Source: an uncultured Clostridia bacterium (GTDB taxonomy: Bacteria; Bacillota; Clostridia; Oscillospirales; Ruminococcaceae). From it: a DNA stretch of 62,564 nt. A program made the position numbers and the translations under genes. How positions within the stretch are numbered: the first letter of the stretch is position 1; each line of letters opens with the position of its first letter. Of the stretch, positions 17,906-27,477 are shown piece after piece. The stretch covers positions 1 through 62,564 of the forward strand of contig CANPXN010000013.1 in the NCBI GenBank assembly GCA_947586185.1. Direction: 5' to 3'. The notes below the pieces were generated by a model. It was not told the origin of the DNA and ran no database searches. It saw only the letters and a program-made list of their open reading frames with translations.

Positions 17906-18008
17906 CGTGACCTTCGTGATTTGAATATGAGTTTAATGTAAACACTTAATTTAAATAGATTAAAAACTGCATGGCTAAGGAGCTGTGCGGAGTAAGGAGA
18001 ACATGAAA

Positions 18009-18470
18009 ATGGATATTTTTAAGAACATTAAAGAATTTTTCATTCCGCCGGAGGAAGATGGAGACGATTATGAAGAGCGTCCTTCAAGACGTGAGCGTGA
18101 ACCTGAACACCGCAGCAGCAGAGAGTATGGTTCTGATCGTTTTGAGGATCCTACAGAAAAGAGAAATAAAGTTGTCAACATTCAGGCGACAGCTCAGCTC
18201 CAGGTAGTTCTTGTAAAGCCTGAGGTATTTACAGACGCAAAGCAGATCGCCGACCACCTTATCTCAAAGAAAACGGTAGTTCTGAATCTTGAAACTGCTT
18301 CGGCAGAAAACAAGAGAAGAATCATTGACTTCCTTGTGGGTGTTGCATACGCAAACGGCGGAAGTCTTAAACCGGTAGCAAACATGACGTATATCATTAC
18401 ACCTTACAATGTCGGATTTATAGGAGAAGACCTTGTGGGGGAGCTGGAGAACAATGGAGTGATAATCTGA
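18009..18470 (+). CDS. sepF: Cell division protein SepF
   Basis: A 153-aa FtsZ-associated protein that anchors and aligns FtsZ filaments at the septum. The N-terminus (MDIFKNIKEFFI) is an amphipathic membrane-binding helix. A charged linker (EERPSRREREPEHRSSRE) follows. The C-terminal SepF domain contains ADHLISKKTVVLNLE and FLVGVAYANGGSLKPV. The start is ATG 18009, with AAGGAG 9 bases upstream. The ATG at 18003 sits too close to the ribosome site. It lies between yggS and ylmH as in Bacillus, but ylmG is missing. Confidence 0.93.
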   Translation: MDIFKNIKEFFIPPEEDGDDYEERPSRREREPEHRSSREYGSDRFEDPTEKRNKVVNIQATAQLQVVLVKPEVFTDAKQIADHLISKKTVVLNLETASAENKRRIIDFLVGVAYANGGSLKPVANMTYIITPYNVGFIGEDLVGELENNGVII

Positions 18471-18474
18471 TATA

Positions 18475-19242
18475 ATGGCTGAATTATTCCGCTGTAGTGA
18501 CGATGATAAGCTTATGCTTGCAAGGATTTACGACCTTGTGGAGCTTTGTGAAAAAAGGCATAGCTTTGTTTGCTCTTCATTTTTAAATGAAAGGCAGCGA
18601 GCTTTGATATCCGCAGAGATATTGCCGGGTCCGGATATGCGTTTTGTATACTGGGGAGGCTTTGAACAGGCGGAAAGAAAGGTCCTTTGTGTGTGCAGTG
18701 AATATGACGTACCTGAAAGCAGTATGCTTCCAATAAGCTGCGTCACATTCAGATACCGCAGCGGCAGCAGACTTACCCACCGTGATTTTCTTGGGAGTAT
18801 TATGGCTCTGAGGATAAGGCGTGAGACTGTTGGGGATATTGTGATCGGCAGCGACGCCGCTCAGGTGTTCGTTCTCGATTCAGTGATGCCCGTAATTTTA
18901 AGCGATATATCAAAAATTGGCTCCATTGGAGTTAAGGTCAGCAGCAGCGAAGAATTTTTTCTTGAAAAGCAGCAGTCTTTCAGGGAGATTACCGGAACTG
19001 TTGCGTCAATGCGTTTGGACTGTATTCTGGGACTTGCCCTGAAAGTAAGCCGGACAAAAGCTGCCGTGCTTATAAAATCAAATTCCGCCGAGGTGAATTA
19101 TTTCCCATGTGCAGATGCTTCCGCTCAGATGTCGGAGGGAGATATTTTCTCAGTAAGAGGCTATGGAAAATTTCGCATTGAAAGTGTTTCAGGTCTGTCA
19201 AAAAGGGGCAGACTTCATATAGTGATGTTAAAATATTGTTAG
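18475..19242 (+). CDS. ylmH: YlmH family RNA-binding (S4 domain) protein
   Basis: A 255-aa cytoplasmic protein with a C-terminal S4 RNA-binding domain (about residues 180-250: TVASMRLDCILGLALKVSRT, then GDIFSVRGYGKFRI). The N-terminal domain has FLNERQRALI and YRSGSRLTHRDFLGS, typical of YlmH. Homologues have been linked to cell division and to ribosome quality control. The start, ATG 18475, is 4 bases after the sepF stop. The cluster context with sepF and divIVA supports the name. Confidence 0.9.
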   Translation: MAELFRCSDDDKLMLARIYDLVELCEKRHSFVCSSFLNERQRALISAEILPGPDMRFVYWGGFEQAERKVLCVCSEYDVPESSMLPISCVTFRYRSGSRLTHRDFLGSIMALRIRRETVGDIVIGSDAAQVFVLDSVMPVILSDISKIGSIGVKVSSSEEFFLEKQQSFREITGTVASMRLDCILGLALKVSRTKAAVLIKSNSAEVNYFPCADASAQMSEGDIFSVRGYGKFRIESVSGLSKRGRLHIVMLKYC

Positions 19243-19254
19243 AGGTGAGTAACA

Positions 19255-19941
19255 TTGATTAGTGCAAACGATATCAGAGATAAAAAGTTTGAAAAAGCTG
19301 CCTTTGGATATAAGCAGGAGGAGATCGATGAATTTCTTTCTCAGCTTATCGCAGAATTTGATGAGATCGATGCGGAAAGAGAGGACCTTCACAGTAAGAT
19401 CCAGCTTCTTGCCGATAAGGTTCGTGAATACAGACAGGATGAAGATGCTCTCAAGGATGCATTGCTTGGTGCTCAGAAGCAAGGCCATAAGGTAATTTCA
19501 GACGCCCAAGAAAAAGCTCAGGCAATTATTGAACAGGCTGAGGAAAAGGCTAAGGCTCTTCTTGAAGAGGCTACAACCCAGCACGATGAGGCGATGGAAA
19601 GAAACCGTGCCGAGATCGCAAAGGAAAAGGAAAAGCTTGTTGCTGCCCAGAAAGAAGTTACTGAGTTCAAGAGAGATCTGTTCGATATGTATAAATCTCA
19701 TCTTGAAATGATCTCGGCTATGCCGGAGGTTGAGCTTGACGACGAAGACGACGTCGAAGAGGAATACGAAGAACAGGCTGAGCCAGAGGAATATACAGAA
19801 CCAAAGCCGGATCCGTTTGCTACGTCAAGCTTTTCGGCAAGGACTATAAAGGGCGTTTATGAGAATAGATTTACGGATCTGCAGTTCGGACAGAACAATG
19901 CTCAGGCCGGAAATAATACAACTGAAAAGGAAGAAGTATAA
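19255..19941 (+). CDS. divIVA: DivIVA domain protein
   Basis: A polar/septal coiled-coil scaffold of 228 aa. The N-terminal membrane-curvature domain is visible as ISANDIRDKKFEKAAFGYKQ, with EEIDEFLSQLIAEF. Residues about 30-160 are coiled coil rich in Glu, Lys and Ala. An acidic stretch (ELDDEDDVEEEYEEQ) and a flexible tail follow. The start codon is TTG at 19255, 7 bases behind AGAGGTGAG. It abuts ileS directly. Confidence 0.9.
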   Translation: MISANDIRDKKFEKAAFGYKQEEIDEFLSQLIAEFDEIDAEREDLHSKIQLLADKVREYRQDEDALKDALLGAQKQGHKVISDAQEKAQAIIEQAEEKAKALLEEATTQHDEAMERNRAEIAKEKEKLVAAQKEVTEFKRDLFDMYKSHLEMISAMPEVELDDEDDVEEEYEEQAEPEEYTEPKPDPFATSSFSARTIKGVYENRFTDLQFGQNNAQAGNNTTEKEEV

Positions 19942-22758
19942 ATGGCACTTGATTATAACAAAACTTTGAATCTGCCTAAAACAGATTTTCCTATGAGAGG
20001 CAATCTCCCTAAAAGAGAACCTGAAACCCTGAAAAAATGGGAGGATGAAAGACTTTATTATAAGCTTATCGAAAAAAATAACGGTAAGCCTCTTTATGTG
20101 CTCCATGACGGCCCTCCGTATGCAAACGGAGAGATTCATCTTGGAACAGCGCTTAACAAAACTCTCAAGGACTTTATTATAAAGCACAAAAATATGAGCG
20201 GTTTTTGTGCTCCGTATGTTCCGGGCTGGGACACTCACGGACTTCCTATCGAGCTTAAGGCTATGAAGGCTATTGGTGTTGAAAATGGAGCTATCCCTCC
20301 GGTTGAGCTGAGAAAGCACTGCAAGGATTTTGCGCTTAAGCATGTTAAAAGCCAGATGGCTCAGTTCAAGCGTCTTGGAAGTATAGGCGATTATGATGAC
20401 CCATACCTTACGCTGAAGCCTGAATATGAGGCAAGACAGGTTGAGGTCTTTGGAAAAATGGCTAAGGAAGGCTATATGTACAAGGGACTTAAGCCGGTTT
20501 ACTGGTGTCCTGACTGCAACACAGCTCTTGCCGAGGCTGAAATTGAATATGCAAATGATCCGTGTAAGTCAATATATGTAAAGTTCAATGTTACAGATGA
20601 TAAGGGCATTTTTACCGCTATGGGACTTGACCTTAAAAATGTTTACTTTGTAATATGGACTACCACAACATGGACAATACCGGGCAACCTTGCTGTATGT
20701 CTTGGACCTGAGTATGAGTATACTCTTGTAAAGGCAAATGGCGAATACTATGTTATGGCGGCTGAGCTTGTGGACGGAGTTATGAAGTCCGCCGGCATTT
20801 CCGAATATGAAACAACAGGCTCGTTTACAGGCAAGGAGCTTGAATATATCCAGACAAAGCACCCTCTGTATGACAGACCGTCTCCGGTTATCGTAGGCGA
20901 TCACGTTACCCTTGAAAGCGGTACAGGCTGCGTACATACGGCTCCGGGCTACGGTGTGGAGGACTTTGAGGTATGTAAAAACTATGATGAAATAGGCATA
21001 CTTGTATGTGTTGACGCCAAGGGTAAGCAGACTGCCGAGGCAGGCGAATTTGAAGGTCTTGATACAAATGAAGCAAACAAGGCTATTGCTGCAAAGCTTG
21101 AAGAAACAGGCGCTTTGCTTGCAAGCGAGGACATTGTCCACCAGTATCCTCACTGCTGGAGATGCAACAGCCCTATTATATACAGAGCAACAGAGCAGTG
21201 GTTCTGTTCAGTAAACGGATTCAAGGACGAAGCTATAAAGGCTATTGAAGACGTTGAGTGGATTCCTAAGTGGGGCGAGGACAGAATCAAGGGAATGGTT
21301 CGTGACAGAAGCGACTGGTGTATTTCAAGACAGCGTACATGGGGCGTTCCTATTCCGATCATTTACTGTAAGGACTGCGGAAAGCCGATCGTTACAGATG
21401 AAACTATCAAGGCAATCTCAGACCTGTTCAGAGCCGAGGGCGCTGACGCATGGTGGACAAAGGAGCTTAAGGAATTTATTCCTGACTCTGTGAAATGTGA
21501 ATGTGGCTGCGGAGAATTTACAAAAGAATATGATATTATGGACGTATGGTTTGACAGCGGCGTATCGCATACCTCTGTTATGGACGAATATGACTGTCTG
21601 AAATGGCCGGCTGATCTCTATCTTGAAGGCGCTGACCAGTACAGAGGCTGGTTCCAGTCATCGCTGCTTACATCGGTAGTGTGCAAGGGCACTGCGCCTT
21701 ATAAGGCTGTATGCACTCATGGCTGGGTAGTTGACGGTCAGGGTAAGACAATGCATAAATCCTTGGGTAACGGTATTGACCCAAGTGAGATCACTGATAA
21801 GTATGGCGCAGATATTTTAAGACTGTGGGTAGCTTCTTCGGACTATCATTCAGATATAAGAATTTCACCGGATATCTTAAAGCAGCTTTCTGACGCTTAT
21901 AAGAAAATCAGAAATACTGCAAGGTATATTTTAGGAAACCTTTCAAATGGAGAGGGCTTTGATCCGGATACTGACTGCGTTTCTGACGATCAGCTACTTG
22001 AAATTGACAAGTGGGCGCTTATGCGTCTTGACAGCCTTATTGATAAGGTTCAGGAGGGCTATGACGCATTTGACTTCCATATCGTTTTCCATGCAATTCA
22101 CAATTTCTGTGTTATAGATATGTCAAACTTCTATCTTGATATTATTAAGGACAGACTTTATTGTGAAAATGAAAAGTCAGTAAAAAGACGTGCTGCTCAG
22201 ACGGCAATGTACAGGATTTTAAGCGGTGTTTCAAGGCTTATCGCTCCTATTATGTCATTTACAGCGGAGGAGATATGGTCATATCTGCCTCATTCATCTG
22301 CTGATGATAAGGAGAGCATATTCTTAAATCAGATGCCTCAGAAGTCCGGTATGAGCTTCAGCGATGAGTTTGTTTCCAAGTGGGAGCTTATTTATGCTTT
22401 AAGACAGGACGTTAACAAGGCTCTTGAGATAAAGCGTAACGATAAGGTAATTGGTAAATCTCTTGAAGCAGGAGTTATGATCTTTTGCGGTGATGCCAAG
22501 GACGAAAACGGCAGATCAATGTATGATATTATCAGCAGCTTCGCTGATGAGCTTGCGGAGATATTCATCGTTTCTGACGTTAAGGTAGAAAATAGTGACG
22601 GCGGAGAGTTTACAGAGGGTAGTATTCCTGGACTTAAATATACAATTCAGCCGGCAGCAGGCGGTAAGTGTGAAAGATGCTGGACATATTCGGAAACTGT
22701 CGGTACAATTTCCGAGCATCCTACGCTTTGCGCAAGATGTGCTGAAGTTATAAAATAA
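19942..22758 (+). CDS. ileS: Isoleucyl-tRNA synthetase
   Basis: Charges tRNA-Ile, 938 aa, bacterial type 1. The HIGH motif is in PPYANGEIHLGTALNK (near residue 57). The CP1 editing domain has TTTTWTIPGN and GTGCVHTAPGYG. The KMSKS loop reads KTMHKSLGN near residue 600, a variant with His before the catalytic Lys. The C-terminal zinc finger is CERCWTYS with LCARCAEV. It starts directly after the divIVA stop behind AAGGAAG. No T-box leader is present, so it seems to be expressed with the division genes. Confidence 0.96.
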   Translation: MALDYNKTLNLPKTDFPMRGNLPKREPETLKKWEDERLYYKLIEKNNGKPLYVLHDGPPYANGEIHLGTALNKTLKDFIIKHKNMSGFCAPYVPGWDTHGLPIELKAMKAIGVENGAIPPVELRKHCKDFALKHVKSQMAQFKRLGSIGDYDDPYLTLKPEYEARQVEVFGKMAKEGYMYKGLKPVYWCPDCNTALAEAEIEYANDPCKSIYVKFNVTDDKGIFTAMGLDLKNVYFVIWTTTTWTIPGNLAVCLGPEYEYTLVKANGEYYVMAAELVDGVMKSAGISEYETTGSFTGKELEYIQTKHPLYDRPSPVIVGDHVTLESGTGCVHTAPGYGVEDFEVCKNYDEIGILVCVDAKGKQTAEAGEFEGLDTNEANKAIAAKLEETGALLASEDIVHQYPHCWRCNSPIIYRATEQWFCSVNGFKDEAIKAIEDVEWIPKWGEDRIKGMVRDRSDWCISRQRTWGVPIPIIYCKDCGKPIVTDETIKAISDLFRAEGADAWWTKELKEFIPDSVKCECGCGEFTKEYDIMDVWFDSGVSHTSVMDEYDCLKWPADLYLEGADQYRGWFQSSLLTSVVCKGTAPYKAVCTHGWVVDGQGKTMHKSLGNGIDPSEITDKYGADILRLWVASSDYHSDIRISPDILKQLSDAYKKIRNTARYILGNLSNGEGFDPDTDCVSDDQLLEIDKWALMRLDSLIDKVQEGYDAFDFHIVFHAIHNFCVIDMSNFYLDIIKDRLYCENEKSVKRRAAQTAMYRILSGVSRLIAPIMSFTAEEIWSYLPHSSADDKESIFLNQMPQKSGMSFSDEFVSKWELIYALRQDVNKALEIKRNDKVIGKSLEAGVMIFCGDAKDENGRSMYDIISSFADELAEIFIVSDVKVENSDGGEFTEGSIPGLKYTIQPAAGGKCERCWTYSETVGTISEHPTLCARCAEVIK

Positions 22759-22764
22759 ACTCAG

Positions 22765-22795
22765 ATAACTTGCTGTCACTCCGGCAGCAAGTTAT
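22765..22795 (+). terminator. Hairpin between ileS and lspA
   Basis: ATAACTTGCTG (22765-22775) pairs exactly with CAGCAAGTTAT (22785-22795). The following T run is weak, so it may only reduce readthrough into lspA. Confidence 0.55.
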
Positions 22796-22817
22796 TCTTG
22801 ATTGAGGAGGAAAGCGA

Positions 22818-23312
22818 TTGGTTTCACTGATCATAGCTTTTGCAGCGGTCATACTGCTGACAGGGGCGGACCAGCTTATAAAGCTTTGGGCGATAGATAA
22901 TTTACAGAATCAGCCATCCAAAGAGTTTATACATTTCGGTGATACGAAGATAATAGACCTTACCTACCTTGAAAACAGGGGAGCGCTGTTCGGAAGCTTT
23001 AGCGGAATGAGATGGCTGCTTGTTATTGTTACGGCTGTGATGATGGCGGTATGCGTTTACTTTATGTTCAGGGAAAAGCATAAGCCGACAGTTTTGCTGT
23101 GCCTTACTCTTATTGTAAGCGGAGGACTGGGCAATATTATTGACAGGCTGTTTCGGGACGGCGCAGTTGTGGATTATCTTGAGGTGAAGCTCTTTAATTT
23201 TGCGATTTTTAATTTTGCAGACTGCTGTGTTACCATAGGTACAGCTATCCTGCTGATATATGTGCTTTTCTTTGAGAAAACCGAAAAAACGGAAAAGGCT
23301 GAAAATGGATAA
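22818..23312 (+). CDS. lspA: Lipoprotein signal peptidase II
   Basis: Membrane aspartyl protease that removes the signal peptide from prolipoproteins after lipidation. 164 aa with four membrane segments. Catalytic Asp residues are in GNIIDRLFR and FNFADCCVTIG. The conserved ENRGALFGSF segment lies between helices 1 and 2. The start is TTG 22818, 8 bases behind GAGGAGG. The stop overlaps the next gene by 8 bases. A clear substrate candidate, a lipobox protein, is encoded about 1.7 kb downstream. Confidence 0.95.
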   Translation: MVSLIIAFAAVILLTGADQLIKLWAIDNLQNQPSKEFIHFGDTKIIDLTYLENRGALFGSFSGMRWLLVIVTAVMMAVCVYFMFREKHKPTVLLCLTLIVSGGLGNIIDRLFRDGAVVDYLEVKLFNFAIFNFADCCVTIGTAILLIYVLFFEKTEKTEKAENG

Positions 23313-24210
23313 ACGTTTTTATACTGTTCCGGAAACAGAAAGCGGTATGCGTCTTGACAAGTGGCTTGCAGCTGAAGACACAGGGCTTACCCGTACAGCT
23401 TTGCAGAATCTGATCGAAAGCGGAAATATAATTGTAAACGGGAAATCTGTTCAAAAAAACTATAAGCAGAGATCCGGCGACCGGATCGAAGTGAATATAC
23501 CTGATCCTGAGCCTCTCAGGGTGGAGGCGGAAAATATACCTTTGGATATTGTATATGAGGACTCAAGCCTCCTTGTTGTGAACAAGCCAAAGGGTATGGT
23601 CGTTCACCCTGCTCCGGGAAACTATACGGGAACTCTTGTGAATGCCCTGCTTTATCACTGCGGAGACAGTCTTTCCGGTATCAATGGTATAATCCGTCCC
23701 GGAATCGTTCACAGGATAGATAAGAACACAAGCGGACTGCTGATCGTAGCTAAGAACGATACGGCGCATGCCGGACTGTCCGAACAAATCAAGGTCCATA
23801 GCTTTACAAGGGAATATGAAGCGGTAGCTTGTGGCAGATTCAGGGAAGAACAGGGGAGCATAGACGCTCCTATAGGGAGGCATCATACCGACCGAAAAAA
23901 AATGTGCGTAACTGACAGAAACTCTAAAAATGCCGTTACACATTACAGGGTCATAGAGCAGTTTGATAAATATGCCCATTTAAGGCTCAGGCTTGAAACC
24001 GGACGTACTCACCAGATACGTGTTCATCTTTCCTATATTGGCCATCCTGTTTTAGGGGATGATGTTTACGGAAAACCATTTAAGGGCATTGACGGACAGT
24101 GCCTTCATGCAAAAAAAATCGGTTTTGTGCATCCGGTAACAGGAGAGTACATGGAATTTGACAGCGAGCTGCCGGATTATTTTAAAGAAATACTTAGAAA
24201 GGTAAAATAG
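23305..24210 (+). CDS. RluA/RluD-family pseudouridine synthase
   Basis: Isomerises uridine to pseudouridine in RNA, most likely 23S rRNA. 301 aa: an N-terminal S4 domain (RLDKWLAAEDTGLTRTALQN) and the catalytic domain with the nucleophile Asp in GIVHRIDKNTSGLLIVAK. Further motifs are VVNKPKGMVVHPAPGN and ETGRTHQIRVHLSYIGHPVL. The start is ATG 23305, overlapping the lspA stop, the same arrangement as lspA-ylyB in Bacillus. The exact target uridine cannot be read from sequence. Confidence 0.92.
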   Translation: MDKRFYTVPETESGMRLDKWLAAEDTGLTRTALQNLIESGNIIVNGKSVQKNYKQRSGDRIEVNIPDPEPLRVEAENIPLDIVYEDSSLLVVNKPKGMVVHPAPGNYTGTLVNALLYHCGDSLSGINGIIRPGIVHRIDKNTSGLLIVAKNDTAHAGLSEQIKVHSFTREYEAVACGRFREEQGSIDAPIGRHHTDRKKMCVTDRNSKNAVTHYRVIEQFDKYAHLRLRLETGRTHQIRVHLSYIGHPVLGDDVYGKPFKGIDGQCLHAKKIGFVHPVTGEYMEFDSELPDYFKEILRKVK

Positions 24211-24213
24211 CTT

Positions 24214-25032
24214 ATGGATATGTCTAAGGTGTTCCTCATCACCGATCTGGACGGCACTCTTTTGCCGGATAACAAAGTTTTGTCAGAGGGAGATATTAAG
24301 GCTATAAAGCGTTTTGTAAGCGATGGAGGAAGATTTTCAATTGCGACCGGAAGAACGATTCAGGCGTCAAGGAGGTATATTGACGCTCTTGATGTAAATA
24401 TGCCTGTTATATTATATAACGGCTCTCTTATATATGACGTGAAGAAAGATGAAATTATTTACACGGAGGTACTGCCGGACTGTGCAAGGAAGATTTCCGA
24501 AGAAATTATGGCGGATAATCCGGAATGCGGCGCAGAAATACTTCGCTTTGACGATGTGTATGTTGTCCGCAACAATGAATATGAAATACAGCATATGAAC
24601 GTATGTAAGATAGTTCCGCAGTTTACCGATATAGAAAAAGCTCCGCAGGATGAGTGGTTCAAGGTGTTGTTTGCAGATTCTCCGGAGAAAATTACGGAGC
24701 TTTGCGAGAATGTTAAAAAATATACAGAGGTGGATTTTGTAAGATCTGCCGATATTTTCATAGAGATGCTTCCAAAGGGAAGCTCAAAGGGAAAGGCTCT
24801 GGGGGTATATGCTCAGAAGCTTAAAATGCAGAACTTTACCATTATTGCGGCAGGGGATTACAATAACGATATTGAAATGCTTGAAGCCGCAGATTATGGC
24901 TGTGCTACTGCAAATGCACAGCAGGAGGTAAAGGATATTTCCGATATCGTTTTAAAAAGAACAAGCAACGAAAATGCCATTGCAGAGCTTATAGACATGA
25001 TCTATAGCGGCGGGATAGTATTGAAAGGATAG
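24214..25032 (+). CDS. Cof-type HAD-IIB hydrolase
   Basis: A 272-aa haloacid dehalogenase phosphatase. Motif I is ITDLDGTLLPDN with the nucleophile Asp, motif II is the ATGRTI region, motif III is the Lys of SSKGKALGVYA and motif IV is GDYNNDIEMLEAADYG. The C2B cap lies between. Family members dephosphorylate sugar phosphates, FMN or other small metabolites. It starts 3 bases after the pseudouridine synthase stop, so it is part of the same transcription unit. Substrate unknown. Confidence 0.88.
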   Translation: MDMSKVFLITDLDGTLLPDNKVLSEGDIKAIKRFVSDGGRFSIATGRTIQASRRYIDALDVNMPVILYNGSLIYDVKKDEIIYTEVLPDCARKISEEIMADNPECGAEILRFDDVYVVRNNEYEIQHMNVCKIVPQFTDIEKAPQDEWFKVLFADSPEKITELCENVKKYTEVDFVRSADIFIEMLPKGSSKGKALGVYAQKLKMQNFTIIAAGDYNNDIEMLEAADYGCATANAQQEVKDISDIVLKRTSNENAIAELIDMIYSGGIVLKG

Positions 25033-25035
25033 CTT

Positions 25036-25674
25036 ATGCGCAGGAATAGGATCATGCTTTTGCTTGTCACAGCAGCTGTGATTTTACAGGGCTGTTCCGG
25101 AGCTGAAAAGACTTCTAAGACTGAGCAGACAGAAGCTGTTATGGCGCAGACAACTGAGCATTATTCTGAAACTCAGACTGCTGAAACAGAAAGATACTAT
25201 GAGATTTCCAGTGCGGAATATCTTGATTTGTCAGATACGGAACAATATTCCGGAGAAACAAAGACTATCGGCAGCAGCGAATTTGGCTATATTGAAGTGC
25301 CGGCGGAGTGGTCTGAATCGGTTATGTATGTTATTGAAAGACCTTCAGTTAACTATGACGATGGCAATGGAAATTCAATAAGCATGTGGTATTATGAGGA
25401 TAGCGCTAAAAGTATAGAAGAGCTTGCTTATCACACTTTTCATGCCCATGATGTATCAGGTGTGGGTCATTTAAATTTAAAAAGAGCTGAAATAAACGGC
25501 TTTAAGGCTTATAGATTCAGCTATATGTCATCAAATGATAGATATTGCTCTAAATGGCTGCTCGAATGTGCAGACGGCATAAACAGGGGAATAACATACA
25601 CTGGAAAAGATACGGGCATATATGAGCTTTCAAACATGCTGATAAAAACGTATAAAAACTCACAGGAGGTTTAA
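25036..25674 (+). CDS. Predicted lipoprotein of unknown function
   Basis: A 212-aa secreted lipoprotein. The N-terminus has Arg/Lys residues, a hydrophobic stretch (IMLLLVTAAVIL) and a lipobox LQGCSG with Cys near residue 20. A Thr/Glu-rich linker (about residues 25-60) precedes a globular C-terminal domain of about 140 residues that I do not recognise. It should be processed by the LspA encoded upstream. It overlaps nothing and is followed after 1 base by the transketolase gene. No function can be assigned. Confidence 0.7.
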   Translation: MRRNRIMLLLVTAAVILQGCSGAEKTSKTEQTEAVMAQTTEHYSETQTAETERYYEISSAEYLDLSDTEQYSGETKTIGSSEFGYIEVPAEWSESVMYVIERPSVNYDDGNGNSISMWYYEDSAKSIEELAYHTFHAHDVSGVGHLNLKRAEINGFKAYRFSYMSSNDRYCSKWLLECADGINRGITYTGKDTGIYELSNMLIKTYKNSQEV

Positions 25675-25675
25675 T

Positions 25676-26515
25676 ATGGACGCAAAAACAAAAAAAGAGC
25701 TTCAGGCAAAGGCCTGCAAGGTAAGAATGGGCATTATTGAGGGAACTTATAATGCTAAATCGGGACATCCGGGAGGTTCCCTCTCAATAGCGGATCTGCT
25801 CACATATCTTTATTTTGAAAAAATGAACGTAGATCCAAAGGCTCCGGAAATGAAAAACAGGGACAGATTTGTACTTTCAAAGGGTCACTGTGCGCCGGCG
25901 CTTTATGCGGTGCTTGCGCTGAAAGGCTTTTTCCCTGAGGAGGAGCTTAAAAGTCTCCGCCATATAGGCGCAATGCTTCAGGGACATCCATGTATTCATA
26001 TTAACGGAGTGGATATGTCAAGCGGTTCCCTTGGACAGGGTATTTCTGCCGCTTGCGGAATGGCTCTTGCAGGAAAGATTGATTCTGCCGGCTATAAGGT
26101 ATATACTGTTCTCGGTGACGGTGAGATCGAAGAAGGTCAGGTATGGGAGGCAGCAATGTTTGCAGCTCATTATAAGCTTGATAATCTTGTTGCAGTTGTT
26201 GATAATAATGGTCTTCAGATCGACGGTCCTGTTACGGAGGTATGCTCTCCTGAGCCTATTACTGATAAATTTGCGGCATTCGGCTGGCATGTTATAACAA
26301 TGGACGCTCATGATTTTGACGATATTGAAAGAGCCTTTGATGAAGCCGGAAAGGTATCGGGTAAACCGGTGGTAATTATTCAGAAGAGTGTCAAGGGCAA
26401 GGGCGTATCCTTTATGGAAAATCAGGTTTCATGGCATGGAAAAGCGCCTGACAGCAGTCAGTATGAACAGGCAATGAGCGAGCTTAAAGCGCAGCTTGCA
26501 GAAGTGGAGGGTTAA
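25676..26515 (+). CDS. Transketolase, N-terminal (thiamine diphosphate) subunit
   Basis: First half of a split transketolase of the pentose phosphate pathway, 279 aa. The TPP motif GDGEIEEGQVWEAAMFAAHY through NNGLQIDG is complete. SGHPGGSLSIADLL, SKGHCAPALYA and SSGSLGQGISAACG match known active-site segments. The ribosome site AGGAGG sits 6 bases before the ATG. The partner subunit begins 3 bases after the stop. Such two-gene transketolases are common in Clostridia and archaea. Rpe, encoded near 60 kb, works in the same pathway. Confidence 0.93.
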   Translation: MDAKTKKELQAKACKVRMGIIEGTYNAKSGHPGGSLSIADLLTYLYFEKMNVDPKAPEMKNRDRFVLSKGHCAPALYAVLALKGFFPEEELKSLRHIGAMLQGHPCIHINGVDMSSGSLGQGISAACGMALAGKIDSAGYKVYTVLGDGEIEEGQVWEAAMFAAHYKLDNLVAVVDNNGLQIDGPVTEVCSPEPITDKFAAFGWHVITMDAHDFDDIERAFDEAGKVSGKPVVIIQKSVKGKGVSFMENQVSWHGKAPDSSQYEQAMSELKAQLAEVEG

Positions 26516-26518
26516 AAA

Positions 26519-27460
26519 ATGGCTGAAATAATCAAAAAGGCTACAAGAGAAAGCTATGGCGAGGCTTTAACAGAGCTTGCAGAAAAATATCCTGAGCTGG
26601 TTGTGCTTGACGCTGACCTTGCAGCAGCTACAAAAACAGGCATTTTCAAGAAAAGCTATCCGGAACGTTTCTTTGACTGCGGTATTGCCGAGGCTAACAT
26701 GATGGGCGTTGCGGCAGGACTTGCTGCGTCCGGAAAAATCCCTTTTGCAAGTACTTTTGCAATGTTTGCGGCAGGAAGAGCTTTTGAAATCGTAAGAAAT
26801 TCAATTGGTTATCCGGGACTGAATGTCAAGATCGGCGCAACACATGCAGGTATTTCAGTAGGTGAGGACGGCGCTACGCATCAGTGCAACGAGGATATAG
26901 CTCTTATGAGAACAATTCCGGGCATGACTATTATTAACCCTGCTGATGACGTTGAGGCAAGAGCGGCTGTAGAAGCTGCTATACTTCATAAAGGTCCTGT
27001 TTATATGCGTTTTGGCAGACTGGCAGCTCCTGTATTCAATGATAAGAGCACATATAAGTTTGAGCTTGGCAAGGGTATTACTCTAAGAGAGGGTAAGGAT
27101 GTTACAATAATTGCAACAGGTCTTATGGTAAGCGAGGCGCTCGATGCAAGTGAAAAGCTCAAGGAAGACGGCATAAGTGCAGGCGTTATCAATATTCATA
27201 CAATAAAGCCTATTGATAAAGACATTATCTGCAATGCGGCAAGGAATACAGGTATGCTGGTGACAGTTGAGGAGCATAGCATAATCGGCGGTCTTGGCTC
27301 AGCTGTTGCAGAAGTTGTTGCAGAGTGTGCTCCGGTTCCTGTTATAAGGATAGGCGTAAACGATGAGTTTGGACATTCAGGTCCGGCAGCTGATCTGCTT
27401 CGTGAATTTGGTCTTTGCAGCGATAATATTGTTAAGAAAGTCAAGGAAGCGATTAAGTAA
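26519..27460 (+). CDS. Transketolase, C-terminal (pyrimidine-binding) subunit
   Basis: Second half of the split transketolase, 313 aa, combining the pyrimidine-binding and C-terminal domains. Seen are LDADLAAATKTG, FDCGIAEANMMGVAAGLAA with the catalytic Glu, FASTFAMFAAGRAFE, ATHAGISVGEDGATHQ and the C-terminal HTIKPIDKD and EEHSIIGGLGSAVAEV. It pairs with the preceding gene to form the full enzyme. The ribosome site is GTGGAGGG. Confidence 0.93.
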   Translation: MAEIIKKATRESYGEALTELAEKYPELVVLDADLAAATKTGIFKKSYPERFFDCGIAEANMMGVAAGLAASGKIPFASTFAMFAAGRAFEIVRNSIGYPGLNVKIGATHAGISVGEDGATHQCNEDIALMRTIPGMTIINPADDVEARAAVEAAILHKGPVYMRFGRLAAPVFNDKSTYKFELGKGITLREGKDVTIIATGLMVSEALDASEKLKEDGISAGVINIHTIKPIDKDIICNAARNTGMLVTVEEHSIIGGLGSAVAEVVAECAPVPVIRIGVNDEFGHSGPAADLLREFGLCSDNIVKKVKEAIK

Positions 27461-27477
27461 TTGGGAGGTTCTATTCT

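Noticed and set aside
22759-22817. T-box or other leader before lspA
   Set aside because: Too short for a T-box and lacks its conserved core. Only a simple hairpin is present.
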